From NCBI RefSeq assembly GCF_003628125.1, contig NZ_RBZU01000006.1, forward strand, positions 1-64,000: a DNA stretch of 64,000 bases. Reading direction: 5' to 3'. The first letter of the stretch is position 1. The number at the start of each line of letters is the position of its first letter. Positions 41,934-51,267 of the stretch are shown one piece after another. The notes under the pieces were generated by a model, which saw only the letters and a list, made by a program, of their open reading frames with translations, was not told the origin of the DNA and searched no databases. The position numbers and the translations under genes are program-made. Origin of the DNA: Pararobbsia silviterrae (GTDB lineage Bacteria; Pseudomonadota; Gammaproteobacteria; Burkholderiales; Burkholderiaceae).

Positions 41934-42872
41934 ATGAATGCGAGCTTTGACATTGCGGTCTTGCGGAGCTTCGTGGCGGGCATGGATCTGGGCAGTTTTG
42001 CTAAAGCAGCGGACCGTGTCGGGCGTTCGACGTCGGCGGTCAGCGCGCAGATCCGCAAGCTCGAAGAGCAGACCGGCAAACCGATTTTTCGCAAATCGGG
42101 CCGGGGTCTCGCGCTCACGGAAGCCGGACAGACGCTGCTGCAGTACGCGCGCAGGCTCGTCGAACTCAATGACGAAGCGCTCGCGGCGACACGCGGCGTC
42201 GATCTCGAAGGGTGGGTGCGGCTCGGATTGCAGGAAGACTTTGGCGAAAGCGTGTTGCCGGGTGTGCTCGGCCAGTTTTCGCGGGCCCATCCGAAAGTGC
42301 GGATCGAGGCGCGTGTCGCGCGCAACGTGGATCTGTTCGCGCGGCTCGATGCGGGCGAGCTCGATCTCGCGCTCGTCTGGGACGATCGCGACGTGCCCGC
42401 GCAACTCCGCTATACGCTCGGCACGAGCGAGATCGTGGCCGAACCCGCGATGCGCTGGATCGGGACCGATGTCTTGCAGTGGGACGCCGCGTCGGGTGAA
42501 CCGTTGCCGCTGATCCTGTTCGACGGCTCGTGCATGCTGTCGAGCATGGCGACGGCGGCGCTCGATCGCGCGGGCATCGCGTGGCGCGTCGTCTTTACGA
42601 GTCCGAGCCTTGCCGGACTCTGGGCCGCGGCCGGGGCAGGCCTCGGCGTGACGGTCCGCACGCACTACGGACTGCCGTCGACGGTACGCATACTCGATGC
42701 CGCCGCGCACGGATTGCCGCCTTTACCCAGCTTGCCGCTGGCGCTCGTGCGCGCGTCGAATACGCCGACGCCGCCCGTCGATCAATTGGCCGCGCTCGTG
42801 CTCGACGCCGTGCGTTTATCGCGCACGAGCGGCAGATCGTCATGGCTTGAGCGGCTGTCTCTTTTGCTTTAG
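41934..42872 (+). CDS. LysR-family transcriptional regulator
   Basis: 312 residues. FDIAVLRSFVAGMDLGSFAKAADRVGRSTSAVSAQIRKLEEQTGKPIFRKSGRGLALTEAG is a canonical LysR HTH, with a typical effector domain thereafter (VRLGLQEDFGESVLPGVL, LDLALVWDDRD). It belongs to the group resembling HdfR/IciA-like regulators of transporters. The ATG at 41934 is preferred to an upstream TTG because the fold begins here. The A/T-rich gap with ATCATTCGGAATATTGGAT (41883-41901) is a possible T-N11-A LysR site controlling the divergent MFS gene. Confidence 0.9.
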   Translation: MNASFDIAVLRSFVAGMDLGSFAKAADRVGRSTSAVSAQIRKLEEQTGKPIFRKSGRGLALTEAGQTLLQYARRLVELNDEALAATRGVDLEGWVRLGLQEDFGESVLPGVLGQFSRAHPKVRIEARVARNVDLFARLDAGELDLALVWDDRDVPAQLRYTLGTSEIVAEPAMRWIGTDVLQWDAASGEPLPLILFDGSCMLSSMATAALDRAGIAWRVVFTSPSLAGLWAAAGAGLGVTVRTHYGLPSTVRILDAAAHGLPPLPSLPLALVRASNTPTPPVDQLAALVLDAVRLSRTSGRSSWLERLSLLL

Positions 42873-42956
42873 AGGAAATCTTCAGAAAATCCACGGCATA
42901 CCGTAATACAGACGTAACCATTTTGTTGGTGTTGTGTACGTATTCGTGGAAGGCTT

Positions 42957-44561
42957 ATGAAGAACATGAAACTGTCGACGCGTCTTAGCGCGGGCTTCGC
43001 GTTGTTGACACTCTTGCTGGTCGCCGTCGCGGGCCTTGCGTTCTACGGGTTGTCGCAACTGAACGAAAGGCTCGACGACATCGCACGGGTCAATGACACC
43101 GAAGCGCGTTTGGCGAATGTCCTGAAGTCATCGATTCAGGATCGTGCGATTGCCGTACGCAATCTCGCGTTCCTCGAAAATCGTCAGGATCTGCTCGCCG
43201 AAGTCGAGCGGATCCGGCAACAGGACCGGGCGTATGCCGATGCCGTCAAGCAACTTCACGACATGTTTTCGCAGGAAGCGGGGACGAGCGAGGCCGAACG
43301 CCATCTGCTGACGGAAATCGACGAGAAAGAGGCGCTCGCGGTGCCGCCGATGAACAAGGTCGTCGAGCAGGCTGTCGCCGGAGACGTGACGACCGCCACG
43401 CATACGTTGATGAACGAGGCGCGACCGCCTCAGCGTGTGTGGCTCGCCAAGGCGGTTGCGCTGGCGGATCGCGAAGACGACGAGAATGCCGAGGCGCAAA
43501 AGGATGCGGTGCTGACCTATGCGCATATCCGCTGGCTCGTCGGTTCGTTGGTTTTCCTGGCGATCGTCGTCGCGCTTGCGACGGCCGTGGTACTCACGCG
43601 GAGCGTGTTGCGGCAATTGGGTGGCGAGCCGAGCGATGCGCAACGGATCGCCGGACAGATCGCGGAGGGCAATCTGCGTGTTTCGATCGCGCTGACGCAC
43701 GGTGACGACCGCAGTCTGATGGCGTCGCTCGAATCGATGCGCGTGCGATTGACCCGGATCGTGTCGGGCATCCAGTCGTCGGCGGAATCCATTTCATCGG
43801 CGGCGGGCGAGATCGCGCAGGGCAACCTCGATCTGTCGCGACGGACCGAACAGCAGGCCGCCTCGCTCGAAGAAACGGCCGCGAGCATGGAAGAGCTGAC
43901 CGCGACCGTCAAGGCGAACACCGACAATGCGCGTCAAGGCAGCACGCTCGCGGGCACGGCATCGCAAACCGCGTCGATCGGCGGTGACGTCGTGCATCGC
44001 GTGGTCAGCACGATGCAGAACATCTCGACGAGTTCGTCGAAGGTGGCCGAGATCATTGCCGTCATCGAAGGCATTGCGTTCCAGACCAATATCCTTGCGT
44101 TGAATGCCGCCGTCGAAGCCGCGCGCGCGGGCGAGGAAGGACGGGGATTCGCGGTCGTCGCGGGCGAGGTGCGCACACTCGCGCAGCGTAGCGCGAATGC
44201 CGCCAAAGAGATCAAGAGTCTGATCGAGACGTCGGCGTCGCATGTCGAGGCCGGCGCGACGCTCGTGCAGGATGCCGGCCAGACGATGAGCGAGGTCGTG
44301 CGTTCGGTCCAGCGCGTGACGGACATCATCGGTGAAATCGTGTCGGCGTCGGTCGAGCAGACGACGGGCATCGATCAAGTGAATACGGCCGTGATCCAGA
44401 TGGACGAAGTCACGCAACAGAACGCGGCGCTGGTCGAACAGGCGAGCGCCGCGGCGCGCGCGATGGCCGATCAGGCCGCGACACTGCGTGAGGCCGTGTC
44501 GATCTTCAAGGTCGACGAGGCGTCGGGTTTGCGCGCCGCGGGGCACGGGTTCGCGATGTAG
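42957..44561 (+). CDS. Methyl-accepting chemotaxis protein
   Basis: 534 residues. TM1 about 10-32, periplasmic four-helix-bundle-like sensor 33-190, TM2 about 192-214, HAMP, then the signalling domain. The hairpin tip [44 protein letters not shown] (about 369-412) is intact. Methylation-helix sequence [23 protein letters not shown] is visible. No C-terminal NWETF-like CheR-docking pentapeptide: the protein ends GHGFAM. It senses an unknown ligand and signals through CheA/CheW encoded elsewhere. It converges on a second receptor gene across a shared terminator. Confidence 0.95.
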   Translation: MKNMKLSTRLSAGFALLTLLLVAVAGLAFYGLSQLNERLDDIARVNDTEARLANVLKSSIQDRAIAVRNLAFLENRQDLLAEVERIRQQDRAYADAVKQLHDMFSQEAGTSEAERHLLTEIDEKEALAVPPMNKVVEQAVAGDVTTATHTLMNEARPPQRVWLAKAVALADREDDENAEAQKDAVLTYAHIRWLVGSLVFLAIVVALATAVVLTRSVLRQLGGEPSDAQRIAGQIAEGNLRVSIALTHGDDRSLMASLESMRVRLTRIVSGIQSSAESISSAAGEIAQGNLDLSRRTEQQAASLEETAASMEELTATVKANTDNARQGSTLAGTASQTASIGGDVVHRVVSTMQNISTSSSKVAEIIAVIEGIAFQTNILALNAAVEAARAGEEGRGFAVVAGEVRTLAQRSANAAKEIKSLIETSASHVEAGATLVQDAGQTMSEVVRSVQRVTDIIGEIVSASVEQTTGIDQVNTAVIQMDEVTQQNAALVEQASAAARAMADQAATLREAVSIFKVDEASGLRAAGHGFAM

Positions 44562-44600
44562 ACCCGGCGAGTGTCTCGGCACGCGTTCGGATGCCTCGTC

Positions 44601-44627
44601 AAAAGGCCTCGCGATGCGGGGCCTTTC
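44601..44627. terminator. Bidirectional terminator between two chemoreceptor genes
   Basis: AAAGGCC (44602-44608) and GGCCTTT (44620-44626) form the stem, with additional CGC/GCG pairs inside. The minus-strand side ends in TTTT (from the AAAA at 44601-44604). It lies in the 82-bp gap between convergent genes and can serve both. Confidence 0.75.
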
Positions 44628-44643
44628 AAACCTTGACCCGCCT

Positions 44644-46209
44644 TTAGCGGTACGCGCCGACCTTGAAGATATCGATGGCTTCCTGCAGCGCCCGGCTTTG
44701 TTCGGCGACCGATTGGGCCGCCGCGGACGCTTGCTCGACGAGGGCCGCGTTCTGCTGCGTCGTCTGGTCCATCTGACTGACGGCCTGGTTGACCTGTTCG
44801 ATCCCGGTGCTTTGCTCGACCGCCGCCGTGGCGAGTTCGTTCATGAGCGTGCTGACGCGTTCGATCGCGCGGATCGTGTCCGTGATCGTCGTGCCCGACT
44901 GCTCGACCAGGTGCGAACCGGAGTTGACGCGTGACGTCGATTCGTCGATCAAGGTCTTGATTTCCTTGGCCGCGCTCGCGCTGCGCTGTGCGAGTCCGCG
45001 GACCTCGCTCGCGACCACGGCGAAACCTCGACCTTGTTCGCCCGCGCGCGCGGCTTCGACGGCCGCGTTCAGCGCAAGGATATTGGTCTGGAACGCGATG
45101 CTCTCGATGACGCTGACGATATCGGCCATCTTGTGCGAGTCCTCGACGATCTTCTGCATCGTGCCGACGACGTTCTGCGTCAACTGGCCGCCTTGCTCCG
45201 CGAGATTCGACGCATCCGACGCCAACTGGCTGGCCTGCTTCGAATTGTCCGAGGCCTGTTTGACGGTCGCGACGAGCTGCTCCATGCTGGCCGCCGTCTG
45301 TTCGAGCGCCGCGGCCTGTTCTTCCGTGCGTTGCGAGAGGCTCATATTGCCCGCGGCGATTTCGTCGACGCCCACGTTGATCGTTTCGGTCCGTTGACGC
45401 ACCGTGCCGACCATGCCGATCAACGCGCCCTGCATTTTTTGCAAGGCGGCCGTGAGCCGGCCCATTTCGTTGGCGCCGGTCGATGCGATCTGGCCTGTCA
45501 GGTCGCCGCCCGCGATGCGGTCGAAGTGGACGATCGCGGCATCGACCGGCGCGACGATCACGCGCATGAGCGCATTGCGCGCGGTCCAGCCGAGCAGAAG
45601 TCCAAGCACGAGGCCGACGCCGACGACGAGACTGACGCGATTGAAGCGGTCCTGCGCGTCCTGATAGCGTTGTGCGCCATTGTCGATCTGGACTTTCTCG
45701 ACGGCGGCCATGGCTTTGCCATAAGCGTTGTAAAGCGCCGGCATCGTATGCGCCTGCAGATTCAGGAATGTCGGCCGATCGCCGGCCTTGATCGCGGCGA
45801 GCGCGGGCTGCAGGCCGTCGTGGACGAAGGCATTGCGCTTGTCCTGCATGTCCTGGATGAGCTGCGCTTCGTCGCCGTTCGAACCGGCCTTGCTCAGGAA
45901 GCTGGCCAGGCGCTCGTTCGACACCTCGACGTAGTGATCGAAGCGCAAGAGGACGGCCTTGGACCCTTCCTGATCGTTGAGTTCGGTCAACGACGCGAAC
46001 GTCGCCAGCGCAAGGCGCGCATTGAGCAACTGGGCGGCGGTGCCTTCGAGATCGGCGACGGCGGGTGTATCGACCGTGTACATCTGCTTGAGCGACTCAT
46101 TCCCCGCGCGCATCGACAACAGACCGACAGCGGCCCCCACAATCAGCGCAAGCCCGAAAAACACGACGATCAAGCTCAGGCTTGCTCGAATGGATAGATT
46201 CTTCAACAC
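44644..46209 (-). CDS. Methyl-accepting chemotaxis protein
   Basis: 521 residues from a GTG at 46209 (GGAGAG seven bases upstream); an in-frame ATG at 46263 would add 18 residues. TM1 about 10-32, TarH-like four-helix sensor ([29 protein letters not shown]), TM2 about 188-210, HAMP, signalling domain with [44 protein letters not shown]. The methylation helices ([23 protein letters not shown]) are present. It ends VGAYR without a CheR pentapeptide. It is similar in the cytoplasmic half to the receptor at 42957 but not in the sensor. Confidence 0.95.
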   Translation of the reverse strand: MLKNLSIRASLSLIVVFFGLALIVGAAVGLLSMRAGNESLKQMYTVDTPAVADLEGTAAQLLNARLALATFASLTELNDQEGSKAVLLRFDHYVEVSNERLASFLSKAGSNGDEAQLIQDMQDKRNAFVHDGLQPALAAIKAGDRPTFLNLQAHTMPALYNAYGKAMAAVEKVQIDNGAQRYQDAQDRFNRVSLVVGVGLVLGLLLGWTARNALMRVIVAPVDAAIVHFDRIAGGDLTGQIASTGANEMGRLTAALQKMQGALIGMVGTVRQRTETINVGVDEIAAGNMSLSQRTEEQAAALEQTAASMEQLVATVKQASDNSKQASQLASDASNLAEQGGQLTQNVVGTMQKIVEDSHKMADIVSVIESIAFQTNILALNAAVEAARAGEQGRGFAVVASEVRGLAQRSASAAKEIKTLIDESTSRVNSGSHLVEQSGTTITDTIRAIERVSTLMNELATAAVEQSTGIEQVNQAVSQMDQTTQQNAALVEQASAAAQSVAEQSRALQEAIDIFKVGAYR

Positions 46210-46265
46210 AGTTCGACTCTCCGCGGTGCGCCCTCGTGGTTGTGGTCTAAGGCAATCATTCATCG

Positions 46266-46288
46266 ACCCGAAATGCGTCGGGTTTTTT
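46266..46288 (+). terminator. Plus-strand intrinsic terminator in the leader of a minus-strand gene
   Basis: ACCCGA (46266-46271) and TCGGGT (46278-46283) form a hairpin with a 6-nt loop, followed by a T run to 46288. It is oriented for plus-strand transcription. No plus-strand gene is found between it and the convergent terminator at 44601, so what it terminates is unclear. Confidence 0.65.
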
Positions 46289-46545
46289 GTCTTTATCGAG
46301 GGCTGACTGCATCAACGGCCGTTACGCATGAAACTTGAAGGCGTTAGGCGACTATCGCGGCGGAATCGTGTCAACGCGCGCGATTTCGGTGCGGACGCTT
46401 GATCTCGATCAATGAGCGGTGGCGAAGCCGATAGGAATCGAGGGCGGTCCGCCGCGTGCGCTTGTTAGGCCGTTATGCTCAATATCTGGAACGTGGCGAT
46501 GTTTACTTTTTCATTACGGTAAGCAGGCCGACCCCTAAAGCGTGG

Positions 46546-46593
46546 CGATCCTTAAGCATGTCGATTCTTGAGCATGCCGATCCTTAAGACGCC
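46546..46593 (+). repeat. Three tandem 16-bp repeats
   Basis: CGATCCTTAAGCATGT (46546-46561), CGATTCTTGAGCATGC (46562-46577) and CGATCCTTAAGACGCC (46578-46593) are three adjacent diverged copies. They lie in the gene-free stretch 46210-46971, just before the 9-bp repeat array. Confidence 0.85.
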
Positions 46594-46637
46594 ATCCCGC
46601 GCTTGAGCGACGGGAGAATGCGCTCAAGCGCGCCCCG

Positions 46638-46745
46638 CACGACAAGCACGACAAGCACGACAAGCACGACAAGCACGACAAGCACGACAAGCACGACAAG
46701 CACGACAAGCACGACAAGCACGACAAGCACGACAAGCACGACAAG
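46638..46745 (+). repeat. Twelve perfect tandem copies of CACGACAAG (VNTR)
   Basis: The 9-bp unit CACGACAAG is repeated exactly 12 times (108 bp) with no mismatch. Because the unit is a multiple of three it is open in several frames (Ser-Thr-Thr on plus, Leu-Ser-Cys on minus), but the flanks do not support a real protein. Perfect identity implies recent slippage, so copy number is likely to differ among strains. It lies about 230 bp upstream of the MFS gene at 46972. Confidence 0.95.
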
Positions 46746-46971
46746 CGACGCCGCGGCCAAGCCTTGTATCGGCCGATCGAGGCCCTCATTCCGAACTCAT
46801 TCTTGGCTTGTAATCTGCGTCTCGACAGCGGTTAACACCCACGCGTCCGACAGGGATTTTTCGCGAGATGCGGCTCGCCGTGCATCATGACGGCGCGTTA
46901 CTTGCGGTCTTTGCGCAGTGCCGACGCAGGATGCCTTGCCGTTCCGATGATGATTTGGACTCACGCTCAAG

Positions 46972-48219
46972 ATGAACAACTCGCTTTCTCATGCAGCCGC
47001 TTCGACGTCCGATACCGCGTCGGCGACCACGCGTCGTCAGTGGCTTGCGGTGATCGCCGTCGCGATCAGCGCATTTGCGTTTGTCACGTCGGAATTCCTG
47101 CCCGTCGGTCTGTTGCCTCAAATCGCGCGGGATCTTGGCGTCACGCCGGGTACCGCGGGCCTGATGATCACGATGCCCGGCATCCTCGCGGCGATCTCCG
47201 CGCCCGCGCTGATGATCCTCGCGGGCCGCATGGATCGCCGTCATGTGTTCATGCTGCTGACGGCTGCGCTGCTCGTGTCGAATCTGATCTGCGCGACATC
47301 GACGCACTTCGCGGCGATGCTGATCGGACGCGCGATGCTCGGCGCCGCGCTCGGCGGATTCTGGACGCTCGCGACCGCGGCGGCGGGGCGTCTCGTGCAG
47401 CCCGCCGATGCGACCAAGGCGATGGGGACGATCCTCACCGGCGTCATGTGCGCGACCGTCGCGGGTGTGCCGCTCGGTACGTTCATCGCGAGTTTCGCGT
47501 CATGGCGCGCATCGTTTTACGTGACCGGCGCGCTGGTGGCGATCGCGCTTGCGTTGCAGGCCTGGCTCACGCCGTCGTTGCCGTCCGAGACCGCGTTGCG
47601 TTTCGGGGCGTTCGTCGACGTGCTGCGTCGTCCGTTCGCGCGGCTCAGCCTGTTGATGATCGCGCTGGTGTTCGGCGCGCACTTCTCGACGTACACCTAT
47701 ATCGCGCCCTGGCTTCAAGAGGATTTCTCGGTGCGGGCAATGACCCTGTTGCTGCTGGCATTCGGCGTCGCCGGCTTTGTGGCCAATACGGTGTTTTCGA
47801 CGTTGATCGCCGGTCGCCTGAAGGGATCGATCACCGCCATGATGCTGTTGCTGCTGGGCGCGCTTGCGTCGATGGCGTGGTTCGACCATTCGCGCGTCGG
47901 CGACAGCGTCGCGATGCTTGTTTGGGGGGCGGCGTTCGGTGCGCTGCCGCTGTGCTGCAGCGTCTGGATTCAGCGCGGCATCGCCGATGCGGCCGAGGCG
48001 GGTTCGGCGCTGTTCATCTGCGTGGTCCAGATCGCGATCGCAGTCGGCTCGTGCGTCGGCGGCGGCATCGTCGATACGGCCGGCACGCGTGTCGACTTCG
48101 TATTCGGCGGCGTACTCGTGCTGTTTGCGCTTGTCATGCTCTTGCGGCTCGTCGCGCTCGAACGTCTGCGCACCAAGACGCGCGCATCGATTGCCTTGTG
48201 CCGGGATGGATGCGCCTAG
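46972..48219 (+). CDS. MFS transporter, arabinose-efflux-permease type
   Basis: 415 residues with 12 predicted helices. AFAFVTSEFLPVGLLPQIARDLGVTPGTAGLMITM (about 34-68) is a clear signature of the AraJ/YdhP/SotB sugar-efflux/drug subgroup, followed by ILAGRMDRRHVF and IAGRLKGSITAM. Start codon ATG with a weak ribosome site. It ends at a strong terminator (48286-48323). It may export sugars, arabinose-like compounds or chloramphenicol-like drugs. The tandem-repeat zone upstream might affect its promoter spacing. Confidence 0.88.
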   Translation: MNNSLSHAAASTSDTASATTRRQWLAVIAVAISAFAFVTSEFLPVGLLPQIARDLGVTPGTAGLMITMPGILAAISAPALMILAGRMDRRHVFMLLTAALLVSNLICATSTHFAAMLIGRAMLGAALGGFWTLATAAAGRLVQPADATKAMGTILTGVMCATVAGVPLGTFIASFASWRASFYVTGALVAIALALQAWLTPSLPSETALRFGAFVDVLRRPFARLSLLMIALVFGAHFSTYTYIAPWLQEDFSVRAMTLLLLAFGVAGFVANTVFSTLIAGRLKGSITAMMLLLLGALASMAWFDHSRVGDSVAMLVWGAAFGALPLCCSVWIQRGIADAAEAGSALFICVVQIAIAVGSCVGGGIVDTAGTRVDFVFGGVLVLFALVMLLRLVALERLRTKTRASIALCRDGCA

Positions 48220-48285
48220 GCTGAGGCGCGATCGTCGATATCGAATCGCCCGCATTCAAATCGTTCACATTCGAATCGCCCATAC

Positions 48286-48323
48286 GCCGCGCGCGAATCG
48301 TCGGATTGCGCGCGGCATTTTTT
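48286..48323 (+). terminator. Rho-independent terminator after the MFS gene
   Basis: GCCGCGCGC (48286-48294) and GCGCGCGGC (48308-48316) form a 9-bp GC stem with a 13-nt loop, then ATTTTTT. It lies between the convergent MFS and YrdC-like genes, oriented for the plus strand. Two direct copies of TCGAATCGCCC precede it (48241 and 48271). Confidence 0.9.
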
Positions 48324-48345
48324 GCTAAGCGGCGATGCGGCTGAA

Positions 48346-49113
48346 TCAGTCGCCTTCCTTCAGCGCGAACTCCGCAAGGTGTCCCGATGCATTGACTTCA
48401 CGACCCGGATCGACGGGCAGGCGCAGACCGAAATGGCGCTTGAGGATGTCCGAGACCAATTCATACGCCGAGCCGATGCGCAGCACGCGCATGTTCTCGA
48501 AGTCGATGCCGGTCGACGAGCGCTGATAGTGATGGAACGGCCGGAGTCCGTAGTCGAGGTAGATATCGGCGATCGCGCGCACTTCGGGTTGAATGTCTTC
48601 ATAGCGGAATTTCGTGCCGGTCCCCGTGAGATTCGCGGACGAACCGAACACGGGCACGAGATTTTCGCGCGCGAGACGCCCCACTTCCTTGTGCACGGGA
48701 CCGCCGTTGACGAGCATCCCGAGCATGCCGCGCGCGGTACTCGCCTTGAGCAGTTCCGGCGCGACCTTTTGCATCAGCGGATGGTCCTTGCGATAAGGCG
48801 CGACGACGCCGAGCGGGAGGTTGTAGTCCTGCGTGATGCAATCGATCATGTCCTGGCGACGCTGATCGAGAATGTGAATCTCGCGCTGACCCTGGGCGTC
48901 GACCGTCATCGCATGGCGCTTGTGGCCGCCGCGCTGCTTCGTGTCGAAGATTTTCTGCATCGCTTCGGGCGAGCCGCCGAAGATGCCGTAGCCGACGGTG
49001 TTCGCGCAAATCGCGATGCCGCCCGCCTTGAGCACGTCGAAAAGACGCTGGGCGTCAGCCTTGGTGTCGACGCGCGGCGCGATGGTCGGGGTGAATTCCT
49101 CGATGATGTCCAA
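48346..49113 (-). CDS. Sua5/YciO/YrdC-like protein in a catabolic operon
   Basis: 255 residues. It shows the YrdC fold: LKAGGIAICANTVGYGIFGGSPEAMQKIFDTKQR (about 28-61), basic residues Lys65 and Arg66 in GGHKRHAM, and FGSSANLTGTG (157-167) matching the family's S-x-A-N nucleotide-site motif. TsaC/Sua5 proteins join threonine, bicarbonate and ATP into threonylcarbamoyl-AMP for tRNA t6A. This one ends a catabolic operon (78 bp after LeuD-like) and its C-terminal extension (about 190-255) differs from TsaC. A housekeeping tsaC role is therefore unlikely. It may form an adenylated or carbamoylated intermediate of the pathway acid; this is inference. Confidence 0.85.
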   Translation of the reverse strand: MDIIEEFTPTIAPRVDTKADAQRLFDVLKAGGIAICANTVGYGIFGGSPEAMQKIFDTKQRGGHKRHAMTVDAQGQREIHILDQRRQDMIDCITQDYNLPLGVVAPYRKDHPLMQKVAPELLKASTARGMLGMLVNGGPVHKEVGRLARENLVPVFGSSANLTGTGTKFRYEDIQPEVRAIADIYLDYGLRPFHHYQRSSTGIDFENMRVLRIGSAYELVSDILKRHFGLRLPVDPGREVNASGHLAEFALKEGD

Positions 49114-49191
49114 TTTCAGTCTCCGTATTTAAGTGAAATAGGTGGGTGGAGCGAGTGCCTGATAAAAGGCGGGAAAAAATGGGTGCGGTGC

Positions 49192-49839
49192 TTAGACGGG
49201 GTCGCCCGCGATTTGCGGGATGTCCCATATCCAGGGCCGGGCCTTGCGATCGGCGGCCTGAAAAGCGTGGATTTGAGCGCTGAGCTTGAGTGTCAGACCA
49301 ATCGCGTCGAGGCCTTCGAGCATCATGGCGCGTTCGTTGGGCGGGACCGAGAACGCGATGCGCGTGCCGTCCGGTCGAACGATGTCGCATGCGTCGAGAT
49401 CGACCGTGAGGACAAGTCGACCCGATTCGGCGTCGTGCGCGAGGTCCTCGACTTGATCCTTCGGCAATTCGATCGGCAACACGCCGTTGCGATAGCAGTT
49501 GTTGCGAAAGATCGCGCCGAACGAGGGGGCGATGACGCCTCGCAATCCGAACTGCCGGACCGCCCATACGGCGGGTTCACGCGAAGACCCGCTGCCGAAG
49601 TTCGCATCGGCGATCAGGAAGCGCGCTTCGCGAAACGGCTCGCGATTGAGCACGAAATCGGGATTCTCGATGCGCGACCCCGCGGGGCCCGGCAAATAGC
49701 GCCACGGCGCGAGCAGTTTGGCGCCGTATCCGTCCTTGCCGGAGCCCGTGATTTCGCGCGACGGGATCAGCAGGTCCGTATCGATGTTGGCGCGCATCAG
49801 CGGGGCCGCGATACCGGTGACTTTGACGAAGCTTTCCAT
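49192..49839 (-). CDS. LeuD-like small subunit of an aconitase-family hydratase
   Basis: 215 residues, the swivel subunit of two-component aconitase-family enzymes. MRANIDTDLLIPSREITGSG (about 15-34), FLIADANFGSGSSREPAVWAVRQFGLRGVIAPSFGAIFRNNCYRNGVLPI (about 74-123) is the conserved block, including GSGSSRE that contacts substrate. The ribosome site TGAGG overlaps the LeuC-like stop, with a 6-bp gap, so the two subunits are co-translated. Substrate specificity is probably not 3-isopropylmalate because leuB and leuA are absent and a lyase and GntR regulator accompany it. Confidence 0.92.
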   Translation of the reverse strand: MESFVKVTGIAAPLMRANIDTDLLIPSREITGSGKDGYGAKLLAPWRYLPGPAGSRIENPDFVLNREPFREARFLIADANFGSGSSREPAVWAVRQFGLRGVIAPSFGAIFRNNCYRNGVLPIELPKDQVEDLAHDAESGRLVLTVDLDACDIVRPDGTRIAFSVPPNERAMMLEGLDAIGLTLKLSAQIHAFQAADRKARPWIWDIPQIAGDPV

Positions 49840-49845
49840 GGGACC

Positions 49846-51267
49846 TCAGTTCAACAGGAGACGCGGGTCGGCGATGCAGCCCGCGATCGCCGATGCCGCG
49901 ACGGTCGCGGGACTGGCCAGATGGGATCGGACACCGATCCCTTGGCGGCCTTCGAAATTCCGATTCGTGCTGGTGATCACGCGCCGCGCCGCCACGCCGT
50001 GCTGGTCGAAGTTGTCGCCGCCTGCGTAGAAGCACAGCGAGCAGCCGCTTTCACGCCATTCGAAGCCGGCTTCGCGGAAGATGCGATCGAGTCCCTCGGC
50101 TTCCGCTTGCCGCTTGACCTCCGTCGAGCCCGGCACGACGAGCGCCTTGACGCCGTCGGCGACTTTGCGCCCCTGAACGACCTGCGCCGCGGCGCGAAGA
50201 TCGGGCAGGCGGCTGTTCGTGCATGAGCCGATGAACGCGGCATCGATCGGCTGACCCAGAATCGGTTGGCCGCGCTGCAGCGCCATATACGCGAGCGCGC
50301 GCTCGGCGCTCGCGCTCAACGAAGTCGTCACGACACCGTCGATCGCGCAGACCTGACCGGGGTCCGTTCCCCAGGTGACTTGAGGCGCGACGGTGCTGCA
50401 GTCGAGTTCGAGCTCGGCGTCCCAGCGTGCGCCTGCATCGGAGCGCAGCGTGCGCCAGTGCCGCACGGCGGCGTCCCATGCGTCGCCCGACGGCGCAAAG
50501 GGGCGGCCCGCGAGCCAGTCGAACGTGACGTCGTCGGGCGCGATCAGACCCGTCCACGCGCCGAATTCGACGGCCATATTGCAGATCGTCAGGCGTCCTT
50601 CGACGTCGAGCGCGCGAATCGCTTCGCCCGCGAATTCGATCGCATGGCCCGCGCCGCCTGTCGCACCGTATTTACCGATCAACGCAAGGATCAGATCCTT
50701 GGCCGTGACGCCCGCTTGCGCGCGTCCGTTGAAATTGATCCGCATCGTCTTGGGCCGCGTGCGCGCGAGGGTCTGCGTCGCGACGGCATGCTCGCCCTCG
50801 CTGGTCCCGATCCCCCAGGCCAGTGCGCCGATGCCGCCATTCGTGCACGTGTGGCTGTCGCAACACACGAGCGTGCTGCCGGGCAACGCAATGCCTTGCT
50901 CGGGCGCCACGACGTGCGAGATGCCTTGCCGCGTGTCGCCGATGTCGAACAGCCGCACGCCGTGTCGCAACGATGCCGCGCGAAATTCACGGATGAAATT
51001 CGTGCCGCCTTTGAGCAGGGTGTCGTCGCCGCGTCCCGGATGCGTGTCGATGATGTGGTCCATCGTTCCGAAGACGAGCTCTCGATTCGACACCGGACGC
51101 CCCGCGGCCTGAAGTCCGGCATAGACCGTGGGTCCGGCGCGGTCGTGCAGGAATACACGGTCGATATGTAACAGCGTCTGACCGCTATTGATATCGGCGA
51201 CGGCGTGCGCGTCCCAGATCTTTTCAATGATGGTTCGGGCTTGGTCGTGCATCGTGCCGTCCATCAT
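49846..51267 (-). CDS. LeuC-like large subunit of an aconitase-family hydratase
   Basis: 473 residues, [4Fe-4S] subunit. Cluster ligands are Cys349 (GSCTNSR), Cys409 and Cys412 (SGCSLCFY). CCDSHTCTNGGIGALAWGIGTSEGEHAVATQTL (about 135-167) replaces the usual CGDSHTSTHGA of LeuC, differences seen in hydratases acting on other acids. The reaction is reversible hydration/dehydration of a malate-type acid. ATG at 51267 overlaps the upstream lyase's stop (ATGA), giving tight coupling; a later Met at 51252 (MHDQAR) is the alternative. Candidates: dimethylmaleate, citraconate or 3-methylmalate dehydration. Confidence 0.92.
   Translation of the reverse strand: MMDGTMHDQARTIIEKIWDAHAVADINSGQTLLHIDRVFLHDRAGPTVYAGLQAAGRPVSNRELVFGTMDHIIDTHPGRGDDTLLKGGTNFIREFRAASLRHGVRLFDIGDTRQGISHVVAPEQGIALPGSTLVCCDSHTCTNGGIGALAWGIGTSEGEHAVATQTLARTRPKTMRINFNGRAQAGVTAKDLILALIGKYGATGGAGHAIEFAGEAIRALDVEGRLTICNMAVEFGAWTGLIAPDDVTFDWLAGRPFAPSGDAWDAAVRHWRTLRSDAGARWDAELELDCSTVAPQVTWGTDPGQVCAIDGVVTTSLSASAERALAYMALQRGQPILGQPIDAAFIGSCTNSRLPDLRAAAQVVQGRKVADGVKALVVPGSTEVKRQAEAEGLDRIFREAGFEWRESGCSLCFYAGGDNFDQHGVAARRVITSTNRNFEGRQGIGVRSHLASPATVAASAIAGCIADPRLLLN

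Noticed and set aside
46638-46745. CRISPR-like array
   Set aside because: Units are 9 bp, directly abutting and without spacers; no cas genes nearby.
46535-46890. Ser-Thr-Thr (plus) or Leu-Ser-Cys (minus) repeat proteins across the 9-bp array
   Set aside because: Open frames arise automatically because the 9-bp unit lacks stops; flanks have no conserved sequence or ribosome site.
49192-51267. Leucine biosynthesis isopropylmalate isomerase (leuCD)
   Set aside because: No leuA or leuB nearby, the active-site block differs from LeuC, and it is coupled to a C-C lyase under a GntR regulator.
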